NCBI GenBank assembly: GCA_032207245.1
Contig: CM063500.1
Span: 38,472,487-38,536,486 of the forward strand
DNA length: 64,000 nt
DNA from: Pardosa pseudoannulata
Taxonomy: Eukaryota; Arthropoda; Arachnida; Araneae; Lycosidae
Reading direction: 5' to 3'
The position numbers and the translations under genes were made by a program. The notes beneath the pieces were generated by a model. That model did no database searches. It was not told the origin of the DNA and saw only the letters and a list, made by a program, of their open reading frames with translations. Below are positions 36,000 to 47,314 of this stretch, one piece after another. The first letter of the stretch is position 1. Each line of letters starts with the position of its first letter.

Positions 36000-36300
36000 A
36001 AAATAATAATAATGCGCCAACTATAGCGATAATGCGCTGACTATTATAAACATAAACTTGAATCAAGCTGCATAAAAAAATTAAGCATAGTTTGCGAGCA
36101 TGCGCATATAGATGGGTTTCACCATGCAGAAGCTAGTATGGAGGAAAGGTTATGGCGCGTAAACTTTCAGTGACGTCTCTTCAGATTTTAATGAGTTGAT
36201 GACTGCTCAGAGTAGGACCCTAAGGCTGGAAATCAGCCTCTATCATCTGTAACCATAACTGGTTTTCTTTTGTTTATTTTCAATATTGAAAGCCGTGAGT
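36000..36300 (+). promoter_or_regulatory. Second promoter-like patch
   Basis: A less AT-rich stretch holds gcgagcatgcgcat near 36094 (an NRF1-like half-palindrome) and tgacgtctc near 36170 (a CRE-like half site). An ATG at about 36139 opens a frame of only 11 codons. A good donor (aaagcc|gtgagt) lies near 36294. It could be the first exon region of the plus-strand zinc-finger gene. This is inference from position. Confidence 0.35.
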
Positions 36301-36894
36301 GTCAGTAACGTTTCGAGATTTCTATAGTCAATTATTTTTTTATTATGAATGTTTTGCATCTCACTTTTTTGAAACAAATACTATTATATACACCGTTTAA
36401 CAACATTAATAGAGAATTTTGGTTTATTTATTCACATGGGGAGGAAATTAAGTTTGTTTTCTGTCCTAAATTGGTTTAACTGAGTTATTTTATCCGAGAA
36501 ATTATTGTACATTAATAAATAATACATAGCGTTGTTCTAAAAAAATTGCTGTCATTTGCAGATGTTTCTAATAAAAATGACCTAAAAGATTTGAGCAAGT
36601 GTTTGAAAAAATTAACCAATTATTGCATACTCCAGGAGAAATAAAACATCTTGGATTAATGTGATTGTTATTCTCATTAGAATTTTAAAGACCCATTTCC
36701 ATATTTTTCTGCTTATTTTCTTAATCTCCCTTTTCCAGAATTGCGACATAAAATTCTCATAGTTTGTAAATTTAGGAAATGATCAAAACACTGCCAGTGA
36801 CACATAAATAAAATTCTTAGGAAAATATTAACTGAAGAGTTCCAAAAAGTATGTCCCAGATATCTGTTGTACATTAAAATTCATTTCAAATTAG
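36301..36894. other. AT-rich non-coding sequence
   Basis: No gene or element recognised. Confidence 0.35.
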
Positions 36895-38270
36895 AGGATT
36901 GAAATTCCTAAAGCATTTTCATCATAAAATTATTTCATTGTGTAGTAAAAGCAATTAAATATTAGCTCCAAATTTATTTATTAATTTTTTTAATAGTTAT
37001 GTCCTTCCATTATTTAACTTAATTTTTTTTTAATTCATTTGCAGAATGAAGAGTAAATATAGCTCTCTATTCCTCTGAATGAATTATGCATATTTGTGGG
37101 AGTTATCTTTTATCCTTTTCAGCAAATAATACTGTCTGTTTATTAACTATATAACATAAGTTTTGTAGATAACATCCTACACTTCAGACGTAGGCTTTTA
37201 TGCATTTGTATGATACATAACTAATTCTAAATTTTTATCCTTCGTAGTTAAAAGTTGAATTACTTCAAGTGATTCAACTTTTTCATTGAGACTCATAAAG
37301 CATTTTCATCATAAAATTATTTCATTGTGTTGTAAAAGCAATTAAGTATTAGCTCCAAATTTATTTATTAATTTTGTTAACAGTTATATCCTCCCATTAT
37401 TTAACTTACTTTATTTAGATTCATTTGCTGAATGAAGAGTAAATATAGCTTTCTATTCCTCTGTATGAATTATGCATATTTATGGGGGTTATCTTTTATC
37501 CTTTTCAGCAAATAATATTGTCTGTTTATTAACTATATATAACATAAGTTTTGTAGATAACATTCTAAATTTCAGACATAGGCTTTTATGCATTTATGTG
37601 ATACATAACAAATTCTAGATTTTTATCCTTCATAGTTAAAAGTTGAATTACTTCAAGTAATTCAACTTTTTCATTGAGATTCATAAAGCCTTTTCATCAT
37701 AAAACTATTTCATTGTGTAGTAAAAGCAATTAAAGTATTAGCTCCAAATTTATTTAACAATTTTTTTAATAGTTATGTCTTTTCATTATTTAACTTTATT
37801 TAGATTTATTTGCTAAGTAAAGAGTAAATATAGCTTTCTATTCCTCTAGATAAATTATGCATATTTATGGGGTTATCTTGTATCCTTTTCAGCAAATAAT
37901 ATTGTCTGTTTATTAACTATATATAACATAAGTTTTGTAGATAACATCCTACACTTCAGGCGTAGGCTTTTATGCATTTATATGATACATAACTAATTCT
38001 AGGTTTTTATCCTTCATATTTAAAAGTTGAATTACTTCAAGTAATTCAACTTTTTAATTGAAATTCATAAAGCCTTTTCATCATAAAACTATTTCATTGT
38101 GTAGTAAAAGCAATTAAAGTATTATGTCTGTCCATTATTTAACTTCTTTATTTAGATTTATTTGTTGAATGAAGAGTAAGTATAGCTTTCTATTCCTCTA
38201 GATGAATTATGCATATGTATGGGGGTTATCTTTTATCCTTTTCAGCAAATAATATTGTCTGCTTTTGACT
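36895..38270. repeat. 388-bp tandem array, ~3.6 units, with a hairpin
   Basis: The unit start aaagcattttcatcat (or aaagccttttcatcat) recurs at about 36910, 37298, 37685 and 38069. Each complete unit ends with a perfect or near-perfect hairpin: agttgaattacttc paired with gaagtaattcaact-type sequence, at about 37251-37284, 37639-37672 and 38022-38055. There is a partial last unit. Confidence 0.88.
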
Positions 38271-38279
38271 TTCAGCACA

Positions 38280-39140
38280 AAAGATGTGAAATAATCAAGA
38301 TACTCATGTTTTTATAACTTAAATAAAACTCATTTCTTTTCAATTTTTTATTAATGACTACCACTGTATAAAATATAGCTAATATATTTCTTTAATCTTT
38401 CTTTAAAAAATCATTCTAATACCATACAGTCCATATACTACTTTGTAATTTAAAAAATTAACAATTTCAAAACAATCTCATTACTTTAAAAAAAAAATTT
38501 AATCGTTGTTATTTAGTATAAATAAAAATATTTCATATCATTTTTTGATTTATATTGAAGCACCAAAATAAAAATGAAAGATCTCATAGCCCATATACTT
38601 ATTATAATTAGTAACTTTGATTCTTAAAATATGGCTCTTTACTGTGTAATATACCATCTTGAAACTACAATTATTTAAAAAGTAAAACTTACAGTTATTC
38701 GTTATATTTGAACGGAAATGAATTTATAAATATATTTCAGAACAACTCAAATTGGTTTTATAAGAGAAGAGAATTTATTAAAGGAGTAATTAATAATTTT
38801 CATAACTAACATTTATCAAGTGGTGGTAAAAATGATTATATTCAAACTCTTTTAGAATGTATAAACTCTAGAAATGAAACAATATTTTTTTTTTCTTTAA
38901 ATAAATTTTTTGGTCAATTTTTGTTTTTTAGAAATGAATATGAATTATTTTGAATTATAATGAATATATTTTGGTATTAAATGTTTTGCATTTCATTGCT
39001 TACATTATATCTAATTACTATTTATATTAGATGAAAAATTATTCTGACCTCATTTATTTAATAGTAGATTATAGGTAAATGATTTTTGAAATCATATATA
39101 AACTAATTAATAGTCTGTAAAATGCATTATTTTCATTATC
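38280..39140. other. AT-rich non-coding sequence
   Basis: No gene or element recognised. Confidence 0.35.
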
Positions 39141-39148
39141 TCTTAGAT

Positions 39149-39647
39149 CAGAGATGGGCAAACTGTGGCCTGCAGGCCAACTGGCCCGCCGGAAGATTTT
39201 ATCCAGCCCGCAGATAAAATTTTAAGTTGCGGGTTCGAGGCAAATTAAAAGAAATATATATTTATACATTATACATCCATCTCCTTTTCTACTTTGTTCA
39301 AATATTATATCCCAAATTTATTATCTCATGCCCAGAAGATCAGCAGTATATTTGCTTCTTATATGTGAACAAGTGTTTTTAACTTTGAACCTTAGAAAGA
39401 ATAATTTCAGAAGTAGACTGACAGATGAGTATTTAGCATCGTTCTTTAAAATCAGTACATCTTTATTCGAACCTCAGTATAAGAAACTTTTAAAAATGAA
39501 ATTGCAATTTCATTCATCTCATTAACGTATTTAAACCATTAGGTACTTGTATAAGGTTTTAAAAATTTTAGAAAACTTTATCTTGGTCTGCCAAACATAT
39601 TTTCTTTCAATTTTTGGCCTACAGCCGAAAAAGTTTGTCCATCCCTG
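39149..39647 (+). mobile_element. hAT element with a transposase remnant
   Basis: The TIRs are CAGAGATGGGCAAACT at the left and AGTTTGTCCATCCCTG at the right, with near-identical 8-bp duplications tcttagat and tgttagat (39141-39148 and 39648-39655). The frame within 39328-39525 contains LICEQVFLTLN and RSRLTDEYLASFFKISTS. This matches the C-terminus of hAT transposases related to the domesticated GTF2IRD2/FAM200-like proteins (CEQxFS ... RTRLTDEHL). Most of the transposase is deleted. Confidence 0.85.
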
Positions 39648-39829
39648 TGTTAGATCATGAATTTATGTACTTGCTGCATCATTTTTTTTATATGAGGCAA
39701 TGCATGATGTTAATGAGAGCAACATTTCAATTTTTCGTAACATAAAAAATCAAGTTCAATTTTTAATTATGTAATCAGTTACACTAGTTATGCACAGTAG
39801 CCCATTTCTGGAATCTTAGTTGTATATCC

Positions 39830-40485
39830 TAGAGCTGATTATGAACTTATCCTAGAAAATGGAAGTTCTTTATAAATCCCACTATCTTTACTAAAACAAA
39901 AGTTTTCCTTTGAATATGATGCAACGTTTTCTCAAATTCAACATTTTTTTTTCTAATATTTTTGAAGTAAGAAGAAATAAAATAATTATTTTTAGGTACT
40001 GATTAGGTTTAATTTATTATATCTCATATATAAATTTTATTTATATTACAGCAAAAACCATTTGAACTACTACATTGAACTACATAGCTTAACTTGTGAA
40101 CTACATGGAGTTCACAAGTTAAGCTATGCCTGCTTTTGTCATATACAGAGGTTGAAAAAGTATCTGGTTTGATGAATCGATAGCTACATATATTGTACAC
40201 ATGTTAAGATATAATTTAATATTCAGTATCTTCAACCTTCTATTTTTTTGTTGTTGTTGAGACGAGTATGTTGATAGCCAAGGCTTTAAGAATTGTTAAA
40301 AATAATTGTTTCCTTTGTATAGCTGATTCGTTTTCACTGGTTGAAATTTTTAAGTGAATCAGTCTATTCTAGATATGCATTACCTAGAGCTGGTTTCAAA
40401 ATGGAATTTCTGTGTGTAAATCACACTATTTTTACTAAAACAAAAGTTTTCCTTTGAATATGATTTAACATTTTCTCAAATTCAG

Positions 40486-40532
<47 letters not shown>

Positions 40533-40575
40533 AAGTAAGAAGAAACGAAATAATTATTTTTAGGTACTGATGTGT
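39830..40575. repeat. Duplicated segment with a 44-nt poly-T expansion
   Basis: The sequence around 39890-40005 recurs at about 40432-40570 (actaaaacaaaagttttcct ... gaagtaagaagaaa). In the second copy a short T run has grown to about 44 T (40488-40531). The poly-lysine frame on the minus strand is an artefact of this run. Confidence 0.75.
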
Positions 40576-40876
40576 GTGAATGCAATAGGTCAAAAACAAG
40601 AGGTAGAAGGATAAAATTTGGTTTTACTTGTATGTGTATAAATTTATCCATGTATAATTACAATAACTCAGCTTACATACTTAGTGACTAATATGGTAAA
40701 CAATGTTTCATAATTTTTCTCAATTTCTTACAGTGATAAAATCAAAATTCACAGAAAAGAGCAGAGATGTTTTGATGACTGTTTGAATGAAGTAAAATAG
40801 TTATATATTTTGTATTTTTATTTTTCCCTAATATTTTCTTCTGAAATTAAATTTTTATCTACCTATGTTTTTACAG

Positions 40877-41857
40877 GTGAAATAGATGATATAGGAACAG
40901 ACATTTTTAGTAAGATTCCCTCAAATTATAATATATACGTATACTATGCATCTAATGCTTCCACTGCCAGACTAGAACCATGGTTTCTGCACACCTGGAA
41001 AGTCATGGAAAATCATGGATTTAGACAATGGGTTAATTTTGTCATGGGAAGTCTTGATTTTTCAAGTAAAACGAGTAAAAGTCATGGAAAGTCATGAATC
41101 CGCTAAACTACCGATTAAAAAAAAATGCATTGAATTGTTTAATTCTATTTTTACTTTTCATTTGGCTGAAGTTACTGAGTTTGGTATTTATGTATTATCC
41201 TATTGACCATATTGCCAAGTAAAATTTGTAAACTCAAAGCAAGATAACTTAATGGGTGGGTAAATGTATATTATTCTGGTTTTTTCTTAAATTGTAGATT
41301 AAAATTTTATTAATATAATAATTATTTTTTAATAAAAATTAGTCAAGATTTTTACACAAAATATAAATTTATATCTAGGGATATTGTATATAAACATTAT
41401 AGGGTTATATTTCGCTATTATTCATGGTCACCTGGATAATACCAGTGTACCCTGAATTCAAATTGGAAACATTTTGATTGAAAAATTGCTATATGATTAA
41501 ACTTAGGTATGTAGATACAACAATTTATTTTTATGTATGTGAGTTTATTAACACTTATAAAGTAAGTTTATAGTTTTTTTATGATAAAATTCCTGTAATT
41601 TCTCTAAAAGCATATATTTTATTTGTATGTACATCAGAAGTTTTATTCATATATGCTTTAAGGAAAGTTTTTTAAAGTCATGGAAAATGATCTGTTAAAT
41701 CAGGGAAAGTTATGGATTTGAAAAATTTTATTTTGGCAGATACCCTGTAGAATATATGTTTTCGTCATTTATTTTAATCCGTTGTAGATTGCAAAAGAGA
41801 TTGTGTGTTGAAAAATCTTCAGATCTTGTTTTCCTATTTAAATCATTAAATGTATAA
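40877..41857 (+). pseudogene. hAT transposase C-terminus, interrupted
   Basis: The open frame from 40877 contains YYASNASTARLE, which equals the SSASxERxFS position of the hAT dimerisation domain. Another element then interrupts it. On the far side, from 41753, the same frame resumes with FSSF, then RLCVEKSSDLVFLFKSLN, and stops at 41857. The two halves together give the same motif order as the fragment at 31610-31801. No TIRs were assigned. The gtaaga at 40910 is probably not a real donor. Confidence 0.7.
40978..41747. mobile_element. hAT-like family C element (5-bp TSD)
   Basis: The left end is ccatggtttctgcacacctg and the right end on the reverse strand is cagggtatctgccaaaat. Exact 5-bp duplications, tagaa, lie at 40973-40977 and 41748-41752. 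Subterminal repeats of ggaaagtcatgg occur near both ends. It sits within a hAT transposase remnant. Confidence 0.75.
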
Positions 41858-42058
41858 GTTCAGAATGTTTAACATGTTATTTTTGTAACTAATATGCTAA
41901 ACATTTGCTTATTAATCTATAAAACTTCTTTTTCCAAAAAATATTTTTGTCCGGAAATTATCAACTTAATATAATTTTAGATATTTAATAGTGATAAGTA
42001 CACTTTACATTTAAAATTATGTAACTACACATTTATGACTCTTTTCTTTACATTTTAA

Positions 42059-42368
42059 CCCACTGAACGGACGTGTCGACAGGGGTTCGACAGCGAATTC
42101 CTTTTCGAAAACGGACCTGTCGATCCCTTCTCGTTTGCACTTGTATAACACACTTTTGAGGAAAAAAATATTGCAAAGCGATAATAAATGAAAGAAACTA
42201 AATTTGTGTAACGGAACTCCTTTACCTTGCAGGGAAAATAACTTAAAAGTAGCCTGACAACTTTTAAACCAGCAACTCTAGTATGGTACGGTAAGTTCTG
42301 TCTGGAATTTACGAAAAGGGTGACTGTTTTGAAAGGGAAAAAGGTGGAGAGAGTGGTCCGTGGATGGG
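42059..42368. mobile_element. piggyBac-type MITE, 310 bp
   Basis: TTAA duplications lie at 42055-42058 and 42369-42372. The TIRs are CCCACTGAACGGAC at the left and GTCCGTGGATGGG at the right. The CCC...CGGAC style fits piggyBac. Its GC content is higher than its surroundings. No transposase. Confidence 0.8.
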
Positions 42369-42520
42369 TTAAATTATTTTTTTATTGACAAATTACTCAC
42401 AGTATCAATCTGCTTTATTATTACATTAGATTTGGCCATAACATTTCAGCAATTTTTGTTACTGTTAACCGTAAAAGATCTTAAGGTATTCTTATGAATA
42501 GCATTTCTGAATAATAATAA

Positions 42521-42883
42521 GCCTAACTATGGCTGATTGGTTAGGGTGCTGGCCTTCGGTACTAGAGTTCGTGGGTTCGAATCCCACAGTGGCATGGATG
42601 TTTGTAACCGTTCGGCTTTAAGCTGTAGGTCCCGGTCTCATTAGGCCGAACGATGGCCGAATGGTAGAGCGCTGCTCTTCGGAACCGGAGTTCGCGGGTT
42701 CGAATCCCGCTACTGGCATGGATGTTTGTAGCCGTTCGGAATCGGCTTTAAACTGTAGGTCCCGGTCTCATTAGCCCTCGTGTGCAAAACAGTAGACCGT
42801 AGCGCTCCAAACCAAACCAAACCCGGTCTCATTAGCCCTCGTGTTGCAAAAAGTAGACCGTAGCACTCCAAACCAAACCAAAC
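42521..42883 (+). mobile_element. SINE with a second SINE inserted in it
   Basis: The outer copy runs from ggctgattggttagggtgct through cccggtctcattag at 42631-42644, is broken by the inner SINE, and resumes at 42822 to the aaaccaaaccaaac tail. AT-rich ctgaataataataa-type sequence on both sides is a probable target duplication. Confidence 0.85.
42645..42821 (+). mobile_element. Inner SINE, young copy
   Basis: The complete 177-bp SINE (gccgaacgatggccgaatgg ... aaaccaaaccaaa) is flanked by an exact 14-bp duplication, cccggtctcattag, at 42631-42644 and 42822-42835. Its tRNA-like half (ggttcgaatcccgc) is well preserved, but the body and tail show that it is a SINE, not a tRNA gene. Confidence 0.9.
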
Positions 42884-42889
42884 CTGAAT

Positions 42890-43383
42890 ACTAATAATAA
42901 TAATAAAGAGAATATCATTAGTAAGTGTAAATAAAGTAAAGTAGTAATAAGAAAGTTACTACAGATTAGAATTAACACTTGCATTTTTCTTTTTTAAAAA
43001 ACTAAAAAAAAAAAATGGTTTTTAAAATTAAAATTATGATTCTTTTGAACATTTCTACCAGGGAGTGTGATATTCATTTTTGCAGGATATAAAAATGTAA
43101 TAACTGCTGTAAAAAATTTCATATTATACAAAATATTATTAAGTAGTAGTTTTTTAGAAAGTCATGGTGATAAAACTCACAATTTTTAATTTTTCAAATT
43201 GTACTTTCGTTACTTATTAATAAATAAATAAAACATGTTAACAGGACAAATTAAGGTTTTTTTTTCACTGTTTGAAATTAATTTATTTTTTATGAGAGAT
43301 ACATTTCAATATATGTATTGAATGAAACCTTATATTAAATAATTGTTTGTATTGAAACTCAATATTTTTTTTATTTTCTTTAG
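42890..43383. other. AT-rich intron sequence before zinc-finger exon A
   Basis: Ends in a pyrimidine-rich acceptor, tttttttattttctttag. Confidence 0.5.
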
Positions 43384-43631
43384 ATTCTCTACATTATACA
43401 GATACTTTAATACAAAAGAAAAACCTTCTCCAGTCTTCTAATGCAAAAGTTTCCAAAGAACGCCCTTTTGTATGCACTATTTGTAGTAAAGGTTTTACAT
43501 ATAAGCATCACTTAAATGGACATATGAATATTCATACAGGTTCTAAGCCATTTCAATGTACCATTTGTTTCAAGCAATTTGCTGATCGTTCAAACTGTAA
43601 AAGGCATTACTTTACTCATTTGTCAAAATAG
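43384..43631 (+). CDS. Zinc-finger terminal exon A (2 C2H2 fingers)
   Basis: The acceptor tttttttattttctttag ends at 43383. The exon enters with two bases (at) that finish a codon begun in the previous exon, probably GAT (Asp), then reads 81 codons to TAG. After a ~30-residue Ser/Lys linker come two classical C2H2 fingers: FVCTICSKGF...HMNIH and FQCTICFKQF...HYFTH, joined by the linker TGSKP. It is most likely one of several alternative 3' exons of a plus-strand transcription factor, each supplying a different DNA-binding end. The N-terminal part (often a BTB domain in such loci) is not seen in the window. Confidence 0.85.
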
Positions 43632-43652
43632 ATGACAAGATTTATGTATGAA

Positions 43653-43658
43653 AATAAA
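43653..43658 (+). terminator. Poly(A) signal for exon A
   Basis: AATAAA lies 22 bp after the stop; another occurs near 43785. This supports a separate transcript end for exon A. Confidence 0.55.
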
Positions 43659-43664
43659 ATATTG

Positions 43665-45090
43665 ATTACAAGTCATTTGAAATGGAAATTTATTAATATG
43701 TGGGACACAATATTAGTTTTTATTTTACATGAATTTCAAAAAGGATATTCAGCATTATTAATTTAAATAATTTTTCTGTTACCAATAAAACTTGCAATTT
43801 AAAAAAAAAAATTATTTTTATTTATTCATTATAAAATTATGCTTATACTAAAAGTATTTTATTAATTTTTTAAGTTTAAAATGTATAGCATGAAATATAA
43901 AGATGTATTCAGTACTATAATTTGGATATTTATGATTTATGATTGACTTTAGTTAATACCTTTATTTTAACTGGAGTTAGGTATTGACTGCTTTAAGTAC
44001 TAGAAAAATCTTTAAAGCCTTTGGCATTTTAACTTCTTCATATTAAATAATCATTTGCTTTTAGGGTGCTTCAACACCCTTATACCTAATTAAAACAAAC
44101 TTATACAGATTATAAAAACAATTTGGTGTAAGACACATTTATCTTTTATTTACTGAATTTCAAACAAAATTCTTACTTAAAAATAAATTTAAATGTTTTG
44201 TGACATTTTGTAAGAAGTAATTTAATTAATCTGATATAAAATAATTAATGACAGGTTTAAATTTTAACTTAAATGGGCAAAAAACATTTTAGATTTTTTT
44301 TTTTTTTTAGTTTTTTGTACTGGAATATAACACACTTTTTTGCAGTTTAGCCTCTATAATTATACTGTATTAGTTATTGACTCTTAACAAAATGTATCTG
44401 CAACTTCTTCAAGACATTGTTAGCTGATTAAAGTTACATCAAAATTGTGCTTAAAAACTGTTAGTGAATGATGACTTGTTCTGAATTTGGTTGATTCATT
44501 TATTATTGTTGTTATTGTACTATAATTACTGAAGAAATGTGTTTTTATTTCAATCTCTGAGACATAAAGCATTTACTAGACGAATATATATTCATGCCTT
44601 TAGATATTATCTTTCAACATGTTACTGTTGTTAAAGAAAACGTTTCATTTAATTTTTATATTTAATATTTCTAGGTATTTTGTTTGGTTATGTGAAACTA
44701 TTTAATTTATTGTTTATGATGTCATGTAAAAATATGCTGTTTTGGTTCTGTTTTATTATAATTACATACTATATGATTATATTTGTATAATTTTATATGA
44801 AATTAATCTTTATGTCTACAGTTTCAATTTTTGATATTAATACATGAAGAAGACTAAAAATGTTTTGTATAATTTAATTGTATACCTTGCATCTATTTTA
44901 GCCTTGCTTCTGAATAATTGGTAAAAATACAATGTATTTAACTACTGATTTTGAAAAAAAAAAATGCAGAAGGACTTATCTTAAACTTTAGTGAAACCTT
45001 AAAGTGAAATGCATTATAAGTAATATACGTATATGAAAAATCATAGTATATTTTTATTCCTACCAAGAGAATATGTACAATTATGTAGAG
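43665..45090. other. AT-rich sequence between exons A and B
   Basis: No further finger exon or recognisable element was found here. Confidence 0.4.
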
Positions 45091-45106
45091 CAGTGGTTCT
45101 CAAAGA

Positions 45107-45151
<45 letters not shown>

Positions 45152-45916
45152 TTTTGGGTCTGTGCTGTAGAATTGCTGAAAAATGTCTCCAAATATAAAG
45201 ATATAGTTACTCTGTTATACTACTTAATTACAGTTATGCTTCTCTTTCTGTCAACTGACCATTAAGTAAATTGACAGTAGTATTTCTTGCAAAGAGTAGC
45301 CATCTACTATTTGTAACCAGGCTGTAGATAGTTTTTGCAAACACAATAAATGTTTGTATGACTATACAGTTTTTACTAGAAGCAATTTCATTAAGTATAG
45401 CGAACATTATAGAGATTGTCACTTTTTACTGTAAATAAAATAGTTGATTTAACAATTAGTTTATATATGGTAAGCAATGGTAGCTAATAAAGTATTCCTT
45501 GCTACAGAATTTACTTATAATTAATTTTGAAATATTAAAAATGGATGTTATGTACATATTTCTTATTAAATACATCAAAAAATTATGTTTCTAAAAAAAT
45601 AAATAACGAAGAACTCTATTTAGAAGTAAGAAAAAATTAAGTGCAAGTAAGACAACAAAATCATGACCTTTTCGTGAATATAATAAAAATTATTTTAGCT
45701 TCAATTATATTTGGACTGAATGTTTCAATTATTCCTGTCAATATATTTAAAACGAGGATACAAAATGGCTATTAAGACATTTTTTGTGATATATTTTCCG
45801 AGCATAACCTTTTTCAATAATGTGTAATGTACTTCTCAAAAATTCACATTTAGTGTACCAGCAGTTATTTGTAGGATTTTAGGTGAAGCTCAACATCAAA
45901 AGTTTGGGAACCACTG
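45091..45916. mobile_element. hAT non-autonomous element, 826 bp
   Basis: The TIRs are CAGTGGTTCTCAAAGAG at the left and TTTGGGAACCACTG at the right, a typical hAT end. The flanks atgtagag and ctgtagat agree at 6 of 8 positions. A (TA)n tract lies just inside the left end (45109-45147). The frame at 45234-45422 lacks transposase motifs. Confidence 0.8.
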
Positions 45917-46287
45917 CTGTAGATAGTTAAAAAAAGATAAATTCAGATTTACTTTTGAAATACTTTTAACTATTTATTTGGTTTTTAGTATTCTGACATA
46001 CCACTGCCTTAAACTAAAGAGAAGTATGTATTATGAATTGAGCAAGAAAAATCCTAGTAAATATTAACTTATTTTTCTCTCTGTAGAGAATGTTAATTAT
46101 TTTTTAGACAGAAGAAAATAATTTTTTATATACTTTATGTAGATTTCAACAATTTTCTTGTCTGTCTTTCTATTTTGTTATATCGTCAGATTTATAAATA
46201 AAATGATATTTTTATCATTTCTTTTTCTGAAATGGGAAATAGACTATCAAAAACTCATGATGGTGGATTCTTTTTTTTATTTTTCAG

Positions 46288-46580
46288 ATTCCAATGTGTT
46301 GATAAATGTAAAAAATGATGGAAAGAAATTTCAATGCAGCTATTGTTTCTATTCTTCAGATAATTGCTCTAACTGGAAAAGACATCTTATGGTTCATACT
46401 CAAGAGAGACCATTTATGTGCCAGATTTGTAAAAAGACTTTCAACCATAAAGTTGGACTTCAAAATCATAAGTACATTCACCTTGGTCAAAAGCCTTATA
46501 ATTGTAAACTGTGCTCTCGAGATTTCGCCACAAAATCAAATTATAGGAGGCATCTAGCAACACACCATAGTGCTTTCTAA
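46288..46580 (+). CDS. Zinc-finger terminal exon B (3 C2H2 fingers)
   Basis: The acceptor cttttttttatttttcag ends at 46287. The exon again starts with at to finish a codon, followed by 96 codons and TAA. Three fingers are seen: FQCSYCFYSS...HLMVH, FMCQICKKTF...HKYIH and YNCKLCSRDF...HLATHH. The first finger has the compact CxxCxFxS form common in the first fingers of BTB-zinc-finger proteins. The open frame extends upstream into the intron, but there is no reason to start there because the acceptor and phase match exons A, C and D. Confidence 0.88.
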
Positions 46581-46633
46581 AATGTTTTCAGAATATTAAC
46601 AGATGTGGATAATTTTTGTTTCACACTTTCATG

Positions 46634-46639
46634 AATAAA
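46634..46639 (+). terminator. Poly(A) signal for exon B
   Basis: AATAAA lies 54 bp after the stop codon of exon B. Confidence 0.55.
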
Positions 46640-46901
46640 AATTTTATGTATTATAGTATTTTTAAGTGAATTTGATGATATTTTTGTTTTGTCTGTCATA
46701 TTTTTACAGTGAAACCTTTAAGTATCATTCCTGTATTATTTGTTGTCCCTCATTGATAGTTTGATTCATTTGTTTGAGTTTATCCCCATGGAACCAATGT
46801 TATTTTTTCCTAAATTCTTTGTTTTCCCTCATCTGATGTTGAACTATTTCAGTACTGTCACATCGTCTTCCTAGATATATCATTTTTGTGATACTTGAGT
46901 T

Positions 46902-47052
46902 AGTTTAATTTGGAGTGCAATTTATATTTTTTGCTTCAGGGGGTCTAAAGAGACTGGGATTTACTGCTTAAAGTCAATTCCAAATGACTATGAACATCAA
47001 TGCCATGATGGTATTCAAACCCACAAACTTGGGTACTGAAGAGCACTGCCAA
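46902..47052 (-). mobile_element. Diverged tRNA-derived SINE
   Basis: Reverse-strand copy with gtttaatttggagtgc, agagactgggatttactgct and a B-box-like gtattcaaacccaca. Heavily mutated. Confidence 0.65.
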
Positions 47053-47314
47053 TTTTTGTCATTATTTAGTACTAAGGATCATTAGTATTATTTAGTGTGT
47101 TTATAAGAATGTTTGGAGGTCTAGCAAACAGCAAAAAGATTTCTGGCTCATTAGGGGTTTCTAAGACCAGCAAACAGTCACCTAACATTTAATATCAAGG
47201 CTGTAATTGTTATTCAAAATGAAAATTCAAAATTTTGTTACAATGTAAGGATTAAATTTGCCTATAAGTATTTTCATATGCTGCCGAATATCATTCTGTA
47301 TAATAATTGTTTTA

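Noticed and set aside
40421..40651. Poly-lysine open frame on the minus strand
   Set aside because: Caused by a 44-nt poly-T run.
40877..40909. 33-nt micro-exon with acceptor and gtaaga donor in the zinc-finger phase
   Set aside because: The frame continues as a hAT dimerisation domain across the inserted element, so this is transposon sequence.
42645..42720. Apparent tRNA gene with A and B boxes
   Set aside because: It is the 5' half of a SINE with body, tail and 14-bp duplications. The same holds for the other tRNA-like stretches.
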